Part shown: positions 27,044 to 35,807 of the stretch, piece by piece
How positions within the stretch are numbered: the first letter of the stretch is position 1
Layout of the letters: every line of letters begins with the position of its first letter
Assembly (NCBI GenBank): GCA_035628875.1
Contig: DASPIZ010000070.1
Location: forward strand, 68,922-132,921
Length of the DNA stretch: 64,000 nucleotides
Direction of reading: 5' to 3'
From: Ohtaekwangia sp035628875
Lineage (GTDB): Bacteria; Bacteroidota; Bacteroidia; Cytophagales; Cyclobacteriaceae
Program-made: the position numbers and the translations under genes
The notes under the pieces: model-generated
Database searches by the model: none
What the model was told of the DNA's origin: nothing
The model's input: the letters and a program-made list of their open reading frames with translations, nothing else

Positions 27044-27532
27044 ATGAAAAAATCTATGAAAAAACTTTCCGTCTTAATCACTATTTCGTTTGGAGCGTTA
27101 ATATTCATATCTGCTACGCTAAGGTTAGCGCTTACTCCGGTTGAACATACTGCACCGCTTTCGCTATACGACAGTATCGTGGCCATGGACGCCATGTGGG
27201 AGGACGCATATAATAATTGCAAGCTTGAAGTGATGGAGAACCTGATCAGTGAGGATCTTGAGTTTTATCATGATCAGGGTGGATTGCTTACCTCAAAACA
27301 AAAGTTAAATGAAGCGTTAAAAAATAATATCTGTGGAAAAGTGAAGCGAGTCTTAAAAAAGGGCAGCATTGAAGCATATGCGATCAAAGGGTATGGTGCC
27401 GTTGAAATGGGCCAGCACGGTTTTCTTAATAACAATGATCAAGGCCTACCAGATCACTATTCAAAATTTATTCACATCTGGAAAAGAGACAATGATAACT
27501 GGAGGATAACAAGGGTTATTAGTTTGCACTAA
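27044..27532 (+). CDS. DUF4440/NTF2-like exported protein
   Basis: About 162 residues. The start is chosen at the ATG at 27044; the ATG at 27056 is also possible and better spaced from the GGAAGGGAG upstream. A hydrophobic leader (LSVLITISFGALIFISATL) is followed by an NTF2-like cone fold: AMDAMWEDAYNNCKLEVMEN, LISEDLEFYHDQGG, and the closing HIWKRDNDNWRITRVISLH typical of DUF4440 proteins. The fold is used by ketosteroid-isomerase-like enzymes and many binding proteins, and no ligand can be read. Monocistronic. Confidence 0.75.
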   Translation: MKKSMKKLSVLITISFGALIFISATLRLALTPVEHTAPLSLYDSIVAMDAMWEDAYNNCKLEVMENLISEDLEFYHDQGGLLTSKQKLNEALKNNICGKVKRVLKKGSIEAYAIKGYGAVEMGQHGFLNNNDQGLPDHYSKFIHIWKRDNDNWRITRVISLH

Positions 27533-27596
27533 TTTTTTGTTTTTGTCAAAAACAAAATCCTGGTCTCGATGCCCGGTTTTTACAGCGCTTAATTAT

Positions 27597-27938
27597 CTAA
27601 AGCAGATCAGGGTCCGGTACCAGGAACCATCCAAACGTATGTTTTAATTCGTGAAGCATTTGAATTGCTTCAGGCGATGGCTAACAATCGGGTTAAGGTT
27701 TCCATTGTCAATGAAGTGTAAAATTTCCCAGTTCGTGGGCTGTCTGTCACCTGGTAGTGAACGTCCCCGATTATTTCGATGGAAACTTCAGGCTGATGCG
27801 ACACATTACCTATAAGTTCATGAGATAGATTGAACCGTTGTTAGGAATTTTTATCTTTTCCGTCCCGGTTATTCTAACATCACTGAGATTAGGGCTATTT
27901 GGAATCTTAACCAAGTGAGTCGTCAGGGGTGTTAGTGT
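27597..27938 (-). pseudogene. Possible decayed gene
   Basis: No intact frame is present, but three consecutive stretches in different minus-strand frames read like protein. These are HLVKIPNSPNLSDVRITG to a stop, then HQPEVSIEIIGDVHYQVTD onward to a stop, then QMLHELKHTFGWFLVPDPD to a stop at 27597-27599. They run in order with small overlaps, as expected for a gene with two frameshifts. The original product is not recognised. Codon-like character is a judgement by eye, so confidence is low. Confidence 0.3.
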
Positions 27939-28015
27939 TCAGATACGTAAAGTGCGCTATTATAATCATGCAGCTCATTATACTTCCTGAATAGTTTACT
28001 AGCAATGATGATGTA

Positions 28016-28609
28016 TTAGCTTCCACGATTTGCATACTGCAATACCACCACACCACTTGTAAAATGTTTTTCTCCAACTAGAGCAAGATTGAGCTGAACA
28101 TCCTCAGGAAAGAATTTCTTACCACCACCTACAACTGCAGGACAAACAATCAGGTGAAACTCATCAACGAGGCCAGCTCTTATTGCATGTGACGCTAATT
28201 CCGGACCGTCTACCGAAATATCATGACCGGTGTGCTTGAGTTGTTTCACAAACTCAGGATCAAAATTGCGTTCGATACGGGTACGAGCGCTTCGCGGCGC
28301 TGAGAGCGTTCGTGAGAAAACGATTTTCTCTGCAGACTGCCAGACACGCGCATATTCAAGAATAACCTTTGGCTGACCAGGTACTGTATGCGCGGTTTCC
28401 CAATACACCATCGTATCATACATCCGTCTTCCATATAAATACGTTTTGATGGAGGACGACAGCGCGTTGATATAAGCATGCACTTCTTCGTCTTCGGGCG
28501 CACCCCATCCGAATTTTCCGTTTTTGTCTTCAGTATAGCCGTCCAGAGACACCAGCATGGAATAGATGAGTTTTCCTTTGTGATCGTTGCTCATAATTTT
28601 TTTTGACAT
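28016..28609 (-). CDS. DHFR-fold (RibD C-terminal-like) reductase
   Basis: About 197 residues from the ATG at 28609. The RibD_C/dihydrofolate-reductase-like fold is seen in the opening GKLIYSMLVSLDGYTED, the YLYGRRMYDTMVYWE helix, the HDISVDGPELASHAIRAG dinucleotide-binding turn and EFHLIVCPAVVGGGKKFF. Stand-alone members are putative NADPH-dependent reductases of unknown substrate and do not replace FolA. It is divergent from the Crp/Fnr gene, with about 180 bases between the starts, so the regulator may control it. A second, more distant member is at 37553. Confidence 0.85.
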   Translation of the reverse strand: MSKKIMSNDHKGKLIYSMLVSLDGYTEDKNGKFGWGAPEDEEVHAYINALSSSIKTYLYGRRMYDTMVYWETAHTVPGQPKVILEYARVWQSAEKIVFSRTLSAPRSARTRIERNFDPEFVKQLKHTGHDISVDGPELASHAIRAGLVDEFHLIVCPAVVGGGKKFFPEDVQLNLALVGEKHFTSGVVVLQYANRGS

Positions 28610-28789
28610 AATGTTAGTGCGCCATAGCAAAATAGTTTATAGCGGAAAACAGCGGACCCCAACGCATGATTCCCTCAACTGGAAAGTAAGTAAATTTTGC
28701 TGTTTTTTTATTCATTCCGCCAAACCCTACCGGACGGCCAAATAAAAGCGCGACTTTTTTTTCTGTATCTTCGGAATAAATTCTCCCCC

Positions 28790-29434
28790 ATGCAAGACAC
28801 AACCGAAAGCGACCTCAGCATATTTAGGTCTGTATTTGAGCCGGCGTTGATGGCAAAGGTAGAAGCCAGCGCAACGTTAATGAATTTAAACAGCGGAGAA
28901 GTGATCATGAAGATTGGGAAACCGGTGTTGGGAATCCCGCTTTTGGTGAAGGGCACTGTGAAGATCAGCAGGATAAATGACGAGGGCCAGGAGATACTCC
29001 TCTATTATGTTAAAGCGGGAGAAACGTGCGCCATGGCGTTTACTTGTTGGATGACAACGCAGATCAGTTCAGTGAAAAGCACGGCGGAAGAAGAATGTGT
29101 TCTATATGTTATTCCTGGCAAAATCGCGGATGAATGGATGCAACAATATCAGAGTTGGAAAAAATTTATCATGACGACGATTCTAGATGGCTTTACAGAA
29201 GTAGTAAAAAGTATCGACGACGTTGCCTTCAGGAAAATGGATGACAGGCTTATCAGCTATTTAAAAGAAAAATCGAAAATATCCGGTTCTGCACTTGTTA
29301 ATCTCACGCACCAACAGGTAGCGGACGAACTTGGAACAAACAGAGTAGTTGTTTCAAGGCTCCTGAAAAAAATGGAAACCGATGGAAGGGTATTACTTTT
29401 CCGTAGTCAGATCAAATTACTTCCACAATTGTAA
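28790..29434 (+). CDS. Crp/Fnr-family transcription regulator
   Basis: About 214 residues from the ATG at 28790; the longer frame upstream overlaps the promoter and is rejected. An N-terminal cyclic-nucleotide-binding-like beta roll (about 20-120) includes SGEVIMKIGKPVLGIPLLVKG and a cysteine-bearing GETCAMAFTCW turn. The C-terminal helix-turn-helix is LTHQQVADELGTNRVVVSRL (about 170-190). The cAMP-contact Arg/Ser pattern is not present, so the effector is unknown; the two cysteines could be redox-sensitive. A TATCTTCG about 20 bases upstream is one mismatch from a -7 element. Two palindromes follow at 29430-29465. Confidence 0.88.
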   Translation: MQDTTESDLSIFRSVFEPALMAKVEASATLMNLNSGEVIMKIGKPVLGIPLLVKGTVKISRINDEGQEILLYYVKAGETCAMAFTCWMTTQISSVKSTAEEECVLYVIPGKIADEWMQQYQSWKKFIMTTILDGFTEVVKSIDDVAFRKMDDRLISYLKEKSKISGSALVNLTHQQVADELGTNRVVVSRLLKKMETDGRVLLFRSQIKLLPQL

Positions 29435-29465
29435 CACATGTTACAGGGAAAAGTAACATCGTTAC
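29430..29465. promoter_or_regulatory. Paired palindromes, candidate Crp/Fnr operators
   Basis: TGTAACACATGTTACA (29430-29445) has perfect 7-base arms and overlaps the Crp/Fnr stop codon. GTAACATCGTTAC (29453-29465) is a related 5-base-arm palindrome. They lie about 90-125 bases before the methyltransferase start, the position expected for an activator site. Confidence 0.55.
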
Positions 29466-29553
29466 CAAAAGTTTGCTGTATTCCATCTCACATTTGAGTT
29501 TACAATCCGTTGCACGATGCTTCGGCCGGATAATTCAACCAACCAATTATTTT

Positions 29554-30387
29554 ATGGAAACAGAGATCGTGATGAACCCAAACAAAGCGTTATGGGAAAA
29601 AGGTGATTTTACCAAGATAGCTTCCACCATGCGTGAAAGCGGAGAGAACCTTGTGTTGCAATTCGGAATAGCGAAAGGAATGAAGGTACTGGATGTGGGA
29701 TGTGGAGATGGAACAACTGCCATTCCCATGGCCAGGCTTGGTGCCGAAGTAACGGGAGTAGACATAGCCCGTAACCTTGTGAAAGCCGGTAGCGAACGTG
29801 TTAAAAAGGAAGGTGTTGCTAACTGCACGTTTCAGGAAGGAGACGTGATGAACCTAGTTGATTTCGAAGATGAGTCATTCGATCTGGTGGTAAGTATATT
29901 CGGTGTGATGTTTGCGCCGCGTCCGATGGATGTTGCGAAAGAGTTGGTGCGTGTGACAAAGACCGGTGGCCGAATTATCATGGGGAATTGGATTCCCGGT
30001 GACCCGACATTGGTTGCCCAGATACTGAAAGTCAGCTCAGCTTATACACCGCCACCGCCGGAGGGTTTTATAAGTCCGATGTTGTGGGGTGTTGAAAGCC
30101 ACGTCATCGAACGTTTCGGCAATGCAGGAGTCTCGAAAGAAAACATTTCATTCAAACGCGAAACCTTCACATTTAATACTACAAGCGCTCCCGCGGAATT
30201 TGTCGATTTGTTCCGAAAGTATTATGGGCCTACGATGAACGCCTTTGAAGCGGCAGAAAAAAGTGGTAAAGCACAACAGTTGCAGGATGAGCTGGTGGCT
30301 TTATTTGAAAGTCATAATGGCACGGGTAATAAAAACACAACGTCCATTCCTGCAACGTTCCTCCTGGTTACCGTTCTATTTGACTGA
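29554..30387 (+). CDS. SAM-dependent class I methyltransferase
   Basis: About 277 residues from the ATG at 29554. The SAM-binding motif I is MKVLDVGCGDGTTAIPMA, motif II is VTGVDIARNLVKAG, and the acidic-loop and post-motif regions are FQEGDVMNLVDFEDESFDLV and RVTKTGGRIIMGNWIP. This is the Methyltransf_11/25 (UbiE-like) type, acting on small molecules; the substrate is not readable. It follows the Crp/Fnr gene on the same strand, with two palindromes between them, so regulation by that protein is likely. Confidence 0.88.
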   Translation: METEIVMNPNKALWEKGDFTKIASTMRESGENLVLQFGIAKGMKVLDVGCGDGTTAIPMARLGAEVTGVDIARNLVKAGSERVKKEGVANCTFQEGDVMNLVDFEDESFDLVVSIFGVMFAPRPMDVAKELVRVTKTGGRIIMGNWIPGDPTLVAQILKVSSAYTPPPPEGFISPMLWGVESHVIERFGNAGVSKENISFKRETFTFNTTSAPAEFVDLFRKYYGPTMNAFEAAEKSGKAQQLQDELVALFESHNGTGNKNTTSIPATFLLVTVLFD

Positions 30388-30561
30388 GCAACTAAGCACG
30401 CTGAGGGTCGCTGTGTGGCCTTCGTGTGTTTGGCTATTTAATCAATTCAACTGAGCGCTACACCTGGTTATGAAAACGTTTTCTTGAAAGGAATCTGAAC
30501 GGCTTGAAATTCGTTTATCTCAATGCTGTCCCTTTGGTGTGATCATTGCTACATCATCCAA

Positions 30562-30984
30562 ATGAAAAAGAGATTTGTCTGGATCATCGGTGTGAGTATT
30601 TTAGTCCTTCTCGTTACCCGTCAGGGTTATTTACATTTTGCCAAACGTAAAGCGGAAAAAGCATGGTACGTTTCTAGGCTTCACTACAAATGTTCGGCTG
30701 AGATCCACGCGATCATTCGTCCGGGAAGAGCTTTGTTAAGAATAACCGCCGGAGATCTCAACGAAGATCGCGAGTGGGAATTGAAGCCGCAGCTTCGCGA
30801 ACATCGCGTCCTGCATCTGGCCATTGCAAAGGATTCATTGTACGACTTGCGCGTTCCCAATGGAGTGTTGGCAGGTGATAGCGTGTGCATCAACTCAGAT
30901 GATGATAAATTGTCGGTCTACCGGAACGGAAAATTAGTGATTACCAGTCCCTTGTCAAGTTCTTTGCGGGCAAGTCCCTTTTGA
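30562..30984 (+). CDS. Small membrane-anchored protein of unknown function
   Basis: About 140 residues from the ATG at 30562, giving MKKRFVWIIGVSILVLLVT as a single N-terminal anchor or uncleaved signal. The rest is short beta strands and charged turns (LLRITAGDLNEDREWELKP, RNGKLVITSP) and contains two cysteines, C42 and C111. No family is recognised. It is convergent with the LacI gene. The gap upstream (30388-30561) carries a GT-rich stretch of the kind seen between many Bacteroidota genes. Confidence 0.55.
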   Translation: MKKRFVWIIGVSILVLLVTRQGYLHFAKRKAEKAWYVSRLHYKCSAEIHAIIRPGRALLRITAGDLNEDREWELKPQLREHRVLHLAIAKDSLYDLRVPNGVLAGDSVCINSDDDKLSVYRNGKLVITSPLSSSLRASPF

Positions 30985-31056
30985 GTCGTCTTTTTTGATT
31001 AAGTCAGATTTTTAATAAAAATATCGCGTAGTTACCATTCATGATGCTTTTGACAA

Positions 31057-32088
31057 TTATTCGCGATCAGGTTTTGTTGTATCGCGTAAAATTAGTTGTG
31101 TAGGAAGTACTTCTGTAATTATTGTTTGAATATCAATATTGTCAAGATGCGCGAACAATATTTCGGCAGCACGTTTTCCAACGTGTTCCGCGGGCTGCGT
31201 AACAGTCGTAATGCGCGGTCTTGTAAACGCTGCGATGGGTTCACCGGCAAAACCAATGATGCTGATTTCTTCAGGCACCTTAATATTCAATTCCTGAAGG
31301 AGACAAAGTGCGTCGTAGGCAATATAATCGGAGAAACAAAAGAGGCCATCGATGTCGTGATTACTTAACAAGGCCCTTAACTCGGTTTTCCAACTGTCGA
31401 TATCCTTGATATACGGAAGTTTAAGGGCTTCGTTAGTAGCGAATCCATTTTTACGAAGCCCTTCGCGATAACCCGTTTCACGACTGAAGTTCGTTGAAAG
31501 ATCTTCCGGACCACAGAGGTATGCAATTTTTCGGCAACCGGTTTTTACCAGATGATCTATGGCTGCGGTTGCGCCATCAAAATCGTTTGTCGTTACGTAT
31601 GAGGCTTTTAAATCTTCGCATATCCGATCAAAGAAGACGATGGGAACACCACTGAGGATACATTCTTTGTAAAATTTAAATCCTTCATTGTCCTCGTTGT
31701 TACTTGCATAACATACGATAATTCCTTCCACCAGAAGGTTATTCAATGTATGTGCAGCCTTCAGTTCTTTTTTGTGGTCATCGTTATGTGTATTGACAAT
31801 CAGGTTATATCCCTTCTCACTAACCACTTTGTCAACGCCTTTTAACACCAAGGAAAAAAAATGATGCGTAAATTCAGGAAGAATCAGGCCAATATGATTT
31901 GATCTGTTCTGGTTAAGATTGAAAGCAAATGGGTTTTTCGAATAACCCCACCGGTTTGCCAAAGCAGAAACCTGGTTTCGCACACGCTCACTTATCCTTT
32001 TGTCATTTGCCAATGCTCTGGAGATGGTTGAAACGGATAGCCCAAGCTCTTCCGCAATGTCCTTTATGCGTACACGATTTTTATCCAC
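31057..32088 (-). CDS. LacI-family transcription regulator
   Basis: About 343 residues. The frame is open upstream to a TTG at 32232, but the family normally begins a few residues before the helix-turn-helix. I therefore choose the GTG at 32088, which gives DKNRVRIKDIAEELGLS directly. The HTH is IKDIAEELGLSVSTISRALA with the hinge NRWGYSKNPFA. The effector domain follows (NHIGLILPEFTHHFFSLVLK, VEGIIVCYA, GLFCFSDYIAYDAL, EISIIGFAGEP), typical of sugar-binding periplasmic-type folds. Divergent from the fucose-type operon, with a LacI-type operator at 32235-32248, so it is the probable repressor of that operon. Confidence 0.88.
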   Translation of the reverse strand: MDKNRVRIKDIAEELGLSVSTISRALANDKRISERVRNQVSALANRWGYSKNPFAFNLNQNRSNHIGLILPEFTHHFFSLVLKGVDKVVSEKGYNLIVNTHNDDHKKELKAAHTLNNLLVEGIIVCYASNNEDNEGFKFYKECILSGVPIVFFDRICEDLKASYVTTNDFDGATAAIDHLVKTGCRKIAYLCGPEDLSTNFSRETGYREGLRKNGFATNEALKLPYIKDIDSWKTELRALLSNHDIDGLFCFSDYIAYDALCLLQELNIKVPEEISIIGFAGEPIAAFTRPRITTVTQPAEHVGKRAAEILFAHLDNIDIQTIITEVLPTQLILRDTTKPDRE

Positions 32089-32234
32089 GCCTACTTCAGC
32101 ATTTAGTTCTATAAATCCATGGGGTAAAACTCCATTTCGGGTGCACGGAAACAACCCTATGGCCAATAAAATTACAGAATTATTTGGGGTGCTGTTGAAC
32201 TTGGGCGGTTTTTGATGAAGACAAAAAATCAATG

Positions 32235-32248
32235 TGCAAACGGTTGCA
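32235..32248. promoter_or_regulatory. LacI-type operator
   Basis: TGCAAACGGTTGCA is a near-perfect 14-base palindrome with the central CG typical of LacI/GalR-family operators. It lies between the LacI gene and the divergent catabolic operon, about 150 bases before the LacI GTG. Confidence 0.65.
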
Positions 32249-32464
32249 TTTCACCGCTTTCATTTTATACATATATTTCTAATTGAAATCAGCACACCTG
32301 ATCTGTCGTTGTTGGAGAAGCTGTTTTTCCCCTTGTCCAGCGATGGATACTGGCAGAATAGAATACAAACGGCTTATTCGGTACCGTAGTTTATTTCTTT
32401 GTAGTACCTACTTTGCTATTAAAATTATACTATAAATGGAATCACTTTAACCACGTCGCATTTA

Positions 32465-32791
32465 ATGAAATATTGTTTAGCCCTTGACCTGAACGACGAT
32501 GCCGAAGTCATTGCTGAATATGAGAAATGGCATCAGCATGTTTGGCCCGAAGTAAAAACAAGCATCCTTGATTCTGGTATAACACAGATGGAAATTTATC
32601 GTACCGGCAACAGGCTCTTTATGATTATGGAAACGCTGGAAGATTTTAGCTTTGAACGTAAAGCTGAACAAGATCGTAATAATCCACTTGTAATGGAGTG
32701 GGAAAAGCTGATGTGGAGTTATCAAAAGGCATTACCCTGGGCAAAACCAGCAGAGAAATGGGTACGCATGGAATGTATATTTAAACTTTAG
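32465..32791 (+). CDS. L-rhamnose/L-fucose mutarotase (RhaM family)
   Basis: The 108-residue protein is a ferredoxin-like RhaM-family mutarotase, which would speed anomer conversion of a 6-deoxy sugar before oxidation. The family landmarks KYCLALDLNDD, EYEKWHQHVWPEV, GITQMEIYRTGNRLFMIME and the closing PAEKWVRMECIFKL are present. It is the first gene of an operon with a lactonase, a short-chain dehydrogenase and a zinc dehydrogenase, so L-fucose is a more likely substrate than rhamnose. Gap to the next gene is four bases. Confidence 0.85.
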   Translation: MKYCLALDLNDDAEVIAEYEKWHQHVWPEVKTSILDSGITQMEIYRTGNRLFMIMETLEDFSFERKAEQDRNNPLVMEWEKLMWSYQKALPWAKPAEKWVRMECIFKL

Positions 32792-32795
32792 CAGG

Positions 32796-33626
32796 ATGCA
32801 AAGAATCGATGCTCATCAGCATTTCTGGAAATATACACCTGATCGTGATCAATGGATCACGGACAATATGGGTATAATTAAGCGGGATTTCCTGCCGGAA
32901 GATATCGCGCCTGTCTTACAACGAAATAATATTGATGGATGTGTTGTTGTCCAGTCAAGCCAGTCTACTGAAGAAAATCACTTTCAACTGAATAATGCAT
33001 CCGCGCACGAGTGCATCAAAGGTGTAGTTGGGTGGGTTGATTTCCAGGCTTCTGATATTGACGAGCAACTAAGCTATTACAAACAGTTTGGTAAGATGAA
33101 GGGCTTTCGTCATGTTCTGCAAGATGAAAAGGAACGCGATTTTATGCTACAACGTCGGTTTATGGACGGTATTGGTTTACTGAAGGATCACAATTTTACG
33201 TATGATTTGCTTGTGCTTCCTGATCAGTTGAAATACTTAAGAGATTTTGTGTCGATTTTTCCTGATCAGCGATTTGTACTTGACCACCTGGCTAAACCCC
33301 ATGTTAAGGAAAAAGAAATTTTACGCTGGAAAAAGGATATTGTCGCTCTGGCTAGTCATGAAAATGTTTACTGTAAGGTCTCGGGAATGATTACAGAAGC
33401 GGATTGGCATACATGGAGGTCATCAGATTTTACACCTTATCTCGATGTAGTTGTAGAATCGTTTGGCATGAAACGGCTGATGTTTGGTTCTGATTGGCCG
33501 GTATGTCTGTTGGCCGGAACGTATGAAAGAATGCTAGCTGTTGTAACGGAATACTTCGGTTCCTTCAGTCAAAATGAACAGCAACTTCTCTATGGTAAAA
33601 ATGCGATAGATTTTTATAACCTATAA
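32796..33626 (+). CDS. L-fuconolactonase-like amidohydrolase
   Basis: The 276-residue TIM-barrel protein is of the amidohydrolase_2 type that hydrolyses sugar lactones (COG3618). The metal site begins with RIDAHQHFW, followed by conserved FRHVLQDEKERDFML, FVLDHLAKPHVK, YCKVSGMITEA and the metal aspartate in LMFGSDWPVC. The expected reaction is L-fucono-lactone to L-fuconate, step two after the SDR dehydrogenase. The gene is packed between the mutarotase and the dehydrogenase with gaps of four and nine bases. Confidence 0.87.
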   Translation: MQRIDAHQHFWKYTPDRDQWITDNMGIIKRDFLPEDIAPVLQRNNIDGCVVVQSSQSTEENHFQLNNASAHECIKGVVGWVDFQASDIDEQLSYYKQFGKMKGFRHVLQDEKERDFMLQRRFMDGIGLLKDHNFTYDLLVLPDQLKYLRDFVSIFPDQRFVLDHLAKPHVKEKEILRWKKDIVALASHENVYCKVSGMITEADWHTWRSSDFTPYLDVVVESFGMKRLMFGSDWPVCLLAGTYERMLAVVTEYFGSFSQNEQQLLYGKNAIDFYNL

Positions 33627-33635
33627 TAATTAACA

Positions 33636-34424
33636 ATGGACTTACATTTAAAAAACAAAATCATCATCGTAACCGGTGGAGCTAAGGGAATCGGTGAAGG
33701 TATTGTAAAAGTATTGGCGGCAGAGGGTGCAATTCCGGTTATTATTGGTCGTAATAAAGCAGATAATCAACGGGTTGTTGAAGCTATTGAACAGGCAGGG
33801 GGAAAAGCTTCATACGTAGTAGCTGAGTTAACGGATCCGTCCGCATCGAAACATGCCGTTGATCAAGTGATAAAAACGCATGGCAAGATTGATGGCGTTG
33901 TAAACAACGCAGGCGTAAATGATGGCGTGGGTTTAGAGAATGGTAACTATGAAAAATTCATGGCGTCAATCCATAAAAACCTGGTTCATTATTATCTTAT
34001 TGTACACCATGCACTTCCTTTTTTAAAAGAGACACATGGAGCGATTGTTAATATTAGTTCTAAAACAGCTGATACTGGTCAGGGCGGAACGTCAGCTTAC
34101 GCCGCATCAAATGGTGGACGCAATGCTTTGACCCGCGAATGGGCCGTTGATTTATTGCCATTCGGGATTAGAGTTAATGCGATCATTGTTGCGGAATGCT
34201 TTACACCGCTGTATGCAAACTGGGTCGCGCAGTTTCCTGATCCGCAAGCCAAGTTAAAGGAGATTGAATCCAAAATCCCTTTGGGAAATAGAATGACCAC
34301 CGCCGAAGAGATTGGCAATACGACGGCTTTTTTACTTTCGGATCGATCCAGTCACACTACAGGTCAACTGCTGTATGTTGATGGAGGATACGTTCATCTG
34401 GATAGAGCGTTATTGCATGAATGA
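33636..34424 (+). CDS. Short-chain dehydrogenase, probable L-fucose dehydrogenase
   Basis: The 262-residue SDR has the cofactor motif TGGAKGIGEG, NNAG at residues 90-93, the catalytic serine S142 (NISSKTA) and the tyrosine Y155. The lysine four residues after the tyrosine is replaced by asparagine (N159, YAASNGG, codon AAT), so the usual YxxxK is broken. The rest is well conserved (LTREWAVDLLPFGIRVNAI, VDGGYVHLD). In context it would oxidise L-fucose to the lactone with NAD(P). Whether Asn at this place is a family trait or a local loss cannot be told here. Confidence 0.82.
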   Translation: MDLHLKNKIIIVTGGAKGIGEGIVKVLAAEGAIPVIIGRNKADNQRVVEAIEQAGGKASYVVAELTDPSASKHAVDQVIKTHGKIDGVVNNAGVNDGVGLENGNYEKFMASIHKNLVHYYLIVHHALPFLKETHGAIVNISSKTADTGQGGTSAYAASNGGRNALTREWAVDLLPFGIRVNAIIVAECFTPLYANWVAQFPDPQAKLKEIESKIPLGNRMTTAEEIGNTTAFLLSDRSSHTTGQLLYVDGGYVHLDRALLHE

Positions 34425-34472
34425 GTCATAAGCACGTATGCATCATAGTGAAATGGTTTTAAATGTAAAAAT

Positions 34473-35486
34473 ATGAAGGTATTGACTTGCGTTAGCCCGC
34501 ATGATCTTAAATACGAGGAACGTGAGCAACCTCAAATACAACCAGGGAATACGATACTGAAAATAAAAAGAATTGGAATATGTGGAACCGATCTGCATGC
34601 TTTTGAAGGAACACAACCTTTCTTTTCGTATCCACGAATACTAGGACACGAATTGTCGGGTGAAATCGTCGAGAGTAACGGTGCGCAGGGTTTTTCGCAG
34701 GGCGAAACCGTAACATTTATTCCTTATTTTAATTGTCAAAAATGTATCGCTTGTCGGCGCGGGACACCAAATTGCTGTGAGAAGATTAATGTGTTTGGAG
34801 TGCATATCGATGGTGGCATGTGTGAATACGTATCGGTGCCTTCTCATGCATTGGTGCATGGTGAAGGGCTTGATGCATCAACGCTCGCGCTCGTTGAACC
34901 GCTTGCCATTGGTTCACATGGCATACACAGGGCTGGAGTGAGGGAAGGGGAGTATGTACTCGTCATTGGTGCTGGTCCGATTGGATTGGGCACAATGGAG
35001 TTTGCACGTATCGCTGGGGCGAATGTTATTGCATTGGATGTTAACGAAGCACGACTTAAGTTTTGCAAGGATAATTTGAATGTCGATCACACCATTAACC
35101 CGCAGAATACCGATCCTGTTGAGCAGCTTCGCGAAATCACTAACGGCGATATGCCCACGGTTGTTATCGACGCCACCGGAAATTTAAAAGCCATCAATCA
35201 GGCTTTCAACTATATGGCGCACGGTGGCCGCTATGTATTGATCGGATTACAAAAAAACGATATCAGTTTTTCTCATCCCGATTTTCATAAGAGAGAATCT
35301 ACACTTATGAGTAGCCGTAATGCTACGCGCCAGGATTTTGAACATGTGATTGATGCGCTTAAGAATAATCACATAAAGCCTTCGAGGTATATCACACACC
35401 ATGTGCCATTCAGTGAAGTAGTGTCTAATTTTAATAGCTGGCTCAATCCTGCATCTGGTGTTATTAAAGCAATGGTTGAAATGTAG
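34473..35486 (+). CDS. Zinc-dependent medium-chain dehydrogenase
   Basis: The 337-residue MDR protein has catalytic-zinc ligands C37 (GICGTD) and H59-E60 (LGHE). The structural zinc site is C88, C91, C94 and C102, and the Rossmann motif is VLVIGAGPIGLG. The C-terminal half includes FVL-type segments ending with NPASGVIKAMVEM. Members in this group act on polyols or keto-deoxy sugar acids. In the operon it could be the 2-keto-3-deoxy-L-fuconate dehydrogenase or an alternative sugar dehydrogenase. Last gene of the operon (gap 48 bases). The dehydratase and the final cleaving enzyme are not in the window. Confidence 0.85.
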   Translation: MKVLTCVSPHDLKYEEREQPQIQPGNTILKIKRIGICGTDLHAFEGTQPFFSYPRILGHELSGEIVESNGAQGFSQGETVTFIPYFNCQKCIACRRGTPNCCEKINVFGVHIDGGMCEYVSVPSHALVHGEGLDASTLALVEPLAIGSHGIHRAGVREGEYVLVIGAGPIGLGTMEFARIAGANVIALDVNEARLKFCKDNLNVDHTINPQNTDPVEQLREITNGDMPTVVIDATGNLKAINQAFNYMAHGGRYVLIGLQKNDISFSHPDFHKRESTLMSSRNATRQDFEHVIDALKNNHIKPSRYITHHVPFSEVVSNFNSWLNPASGVIKAMVEM

Positions 35487-35807
35487 GTAAAGTACAGGAT
35501 TCATGGGTTGGAGCTGAATAGCTAAGATTAATCACATAGCATGGCGCGAAAGACTCTTTTCATAACGGATACATATCACGTCCGTTACATTTACACAAAA
35601 GCAAACTGAGGTATCCTAAAACAAAAAGGTTAAATTGACGCATAAGTAACATAGACGTAAGGATACTTTGCTGTGGTGGGTTTGCGGTAATACATTATTC
35701 TGGTTATCGCGTGTCATTTTTTTCATGTTGGAAATAAATTGTTGGGTAATAGTGTAATGTGAAGATACCCGCTTCGAATAATTTTCTACTTTTACCATAA
35801 AAGTTTA
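35487..35807. other. Intergenic region with an inverted repeat
   Basis: No gene is supported here; a 60-codon minus-strand frame has no similarity I recognise. An inverted repeat TAACGGA...TCCGTTA spans 35563-35587 with an 11-base loop. It has no T-run on the plus strand, so a terminator role is uncertain. Confidence 0.35.

Noticed and set aside
32390..32420. TACTTTG upstream of the fucose operon as a -7 element
   Set aside because: It is one base short of TAnnTTTG and no -33 element is at the right distance.
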